Shown piece after piece: positions 7,057 to 7,383 of a stretch of DNA of 7,383 bases. A model generated the notes under the pieces. That model saw nothing but the letters and a program-made list of their open reading frames with translations. It did no database searches and had not been told where the DNA came from. Each line of letters begins with the position of its first letter. Position 1 is the stretch's first letter. Position numbers and translations under genes: made by a program. This DNA is from Lentisphaerota bacterium. Lineage in GTDB: Bacteria > Verrucomicrobiota > Lentisphaeria > Victivallales > GWF2-50-93. The DNA lies in contig JANYBI010000013.1 in the NCBI GenBank assembly GCA_025360875.1, positions 1-7,383 of the forward strand, in the 5' to 3' direction.

Positions 7057-7070
7057 AGCCCTTGCGGGCT
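7057..7070 (+). terminator. Small GC hairpin after yajD, weak terminator candidate
   Basis: AGCCC (7057-7061) pairs with GGGCT (7066-7070) around TTGC directly after the yajD stop codon. The following bases are TAACG rather than a run of T, so intrinsic termination would be poor. An A-rich tract precedes it, so it might serve the opposite strand equally well. Confidence 0.35.
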
Positions 7071-7097
7071 TAACGACAAACGCATGCATGGAGAATT

Positions 7098-7123
7098 GTT
7101 GGAGTACACAACTTCAGTTGTGG
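7098..7123 (+). repeat. Dispersed palindromic repeat, copy 2
   Basis: This is the better-preserved partner of the repeat at 983-1007. It starts GTTGGAGT, and CACAACT (7107-7113) pairs perfectly with AGTTGTG (7116-7122) over a two-base loop. Relative to copy 1 it has A for T before the stem, C for T in the loop and one additional T that completes the palindrome. It lies between yajD and the intron-like sequence. Confidence 0.6.
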
Positions 7124-7193
7124 GTATTCGTTAGTAGTCAATGACGTAAGGCATGTTCTTGAATTGGCTTCCTAGTTAAAAGGAATTTTATGA

Positions 7194-7383
7194 GTGCGCC
7201 AAGCACAGCTAATATAAATCTGTCGGTAAATCCGACACGGACAAAGGCTAACCACCAGTCCGGAACTAACCCGAGCGCATGAGAGGGCAACCAATTATGC
7301 GAAGCCTTGGGAAAGGTGCTACATCAGCCACAATGCGAAAGCGTGAAGGTATCGAGCCCCGAAATCATCCATGTTGCACAGGG
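7194..7383 (+). mobile_element. Probable group II intron, 5' end (domain I), truncated by the window edge
   Basis: The sequence opens with GTGCGCC, the 5' splice-site consensus of bacterial group II introns and the same heptamer that begins the lactococcal Ll.LtrB intron as I recall it. What follows is dense in domain-I-like hairpins: TGTCGG/CCGACA (7221-7226 with 7232-7237), CGGAC/GTCCG (7238-7242 with 7258-7262) and CGCAT/ATGCG (7276-7280 with 7297-7301), with purine-rich GAGAGGGCAACC and GGGAAAGG joining segments typical of such introns. No reverse transcriptase is visible because the RNA part of domains I-III precedes the ORF in domain IV, beyond the window. The last six 5' exon bases TTATGA (7188-7193) would be the IBS1 candidate; its complement was not found in the 190 visible bases. 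A different structured RNA is possible but less likely. Confidence 0.68.

Noticed and set aside
7190..7282. A 30-codon open frame starting ATG AGT GCG with an AAGGA upstream
   Set aside because: Nearly all of it coincides with the intron-like structured sequence, its composition is unremarkable, and the ATG is better explained as 5' exon. Kept as part of the intron finding rather than called as a small protein.

Overview
The window reads as a fragment of the genome of an anaerobic, sugar-fermenting bacterium. A glycyl radical enzyme (oxygen-sensitive chemistry) sits beside sugar-catabolic genes, and the gaps between genes hold repeats and, at the right edge, what looks like a retroelement. 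The protein style and repeat-rich spacers would fit a gut or sediment member of the PVC group such as Lentisphaerota. That is an impression only: there is no rRNA, tRNA or marker gene to fix the taxon. All recognised genes are on the + strand.

Layout. 25-942: class II (zinc) ketose-phosphate aldolase. 943-1153: a structured spacer with a dispersed-repeat copy, several hairpins and a strong Shine-Dalgarno. 1154-2569: isomerase of the L-fucose isomerase fold family. 2597-4120: FGGY-family carbohydrate kinase, 27 bases downstream and probably co-transcribed. 4121-4386: spacer with two back-to-back perfect hairpins, an operator-like inverted repeat and a possible promoter. 4387-6537: glycyl radical enzyme of the dehydratase/lyase type. 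6538-6641: spacer with a 28-base perfect inverted repeat. 6642-7055: YajD-like HNH nuclease. 7056-7193: small hairpin and a second copy of the dispersed repeat. 7194-7383 (edge): sequence that looks like the 5' end of a group II intron, cut off by the window.

How the genes may work together. Aldose-ketose isomerase, ketose kinase and class II aldolase form a classical route: aldose to ketose, ketose to ketose phosphate, then cleavage to a triose phosphate plus a short aldehyde. The glycyl radical enzyme could act on that aldehyde after reduction to a diol, as in fucose/rhamnose fermentation to propanediol, or on an unrelated substrate. The actual sugar cannot be named from sequence alone. No transporter, regulator, alcohol dehydrogenase or glycyl-radical activating enzyme is in the window. 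The HNH gene is probably unrelated housekeeping or accessory DNA metabolism.
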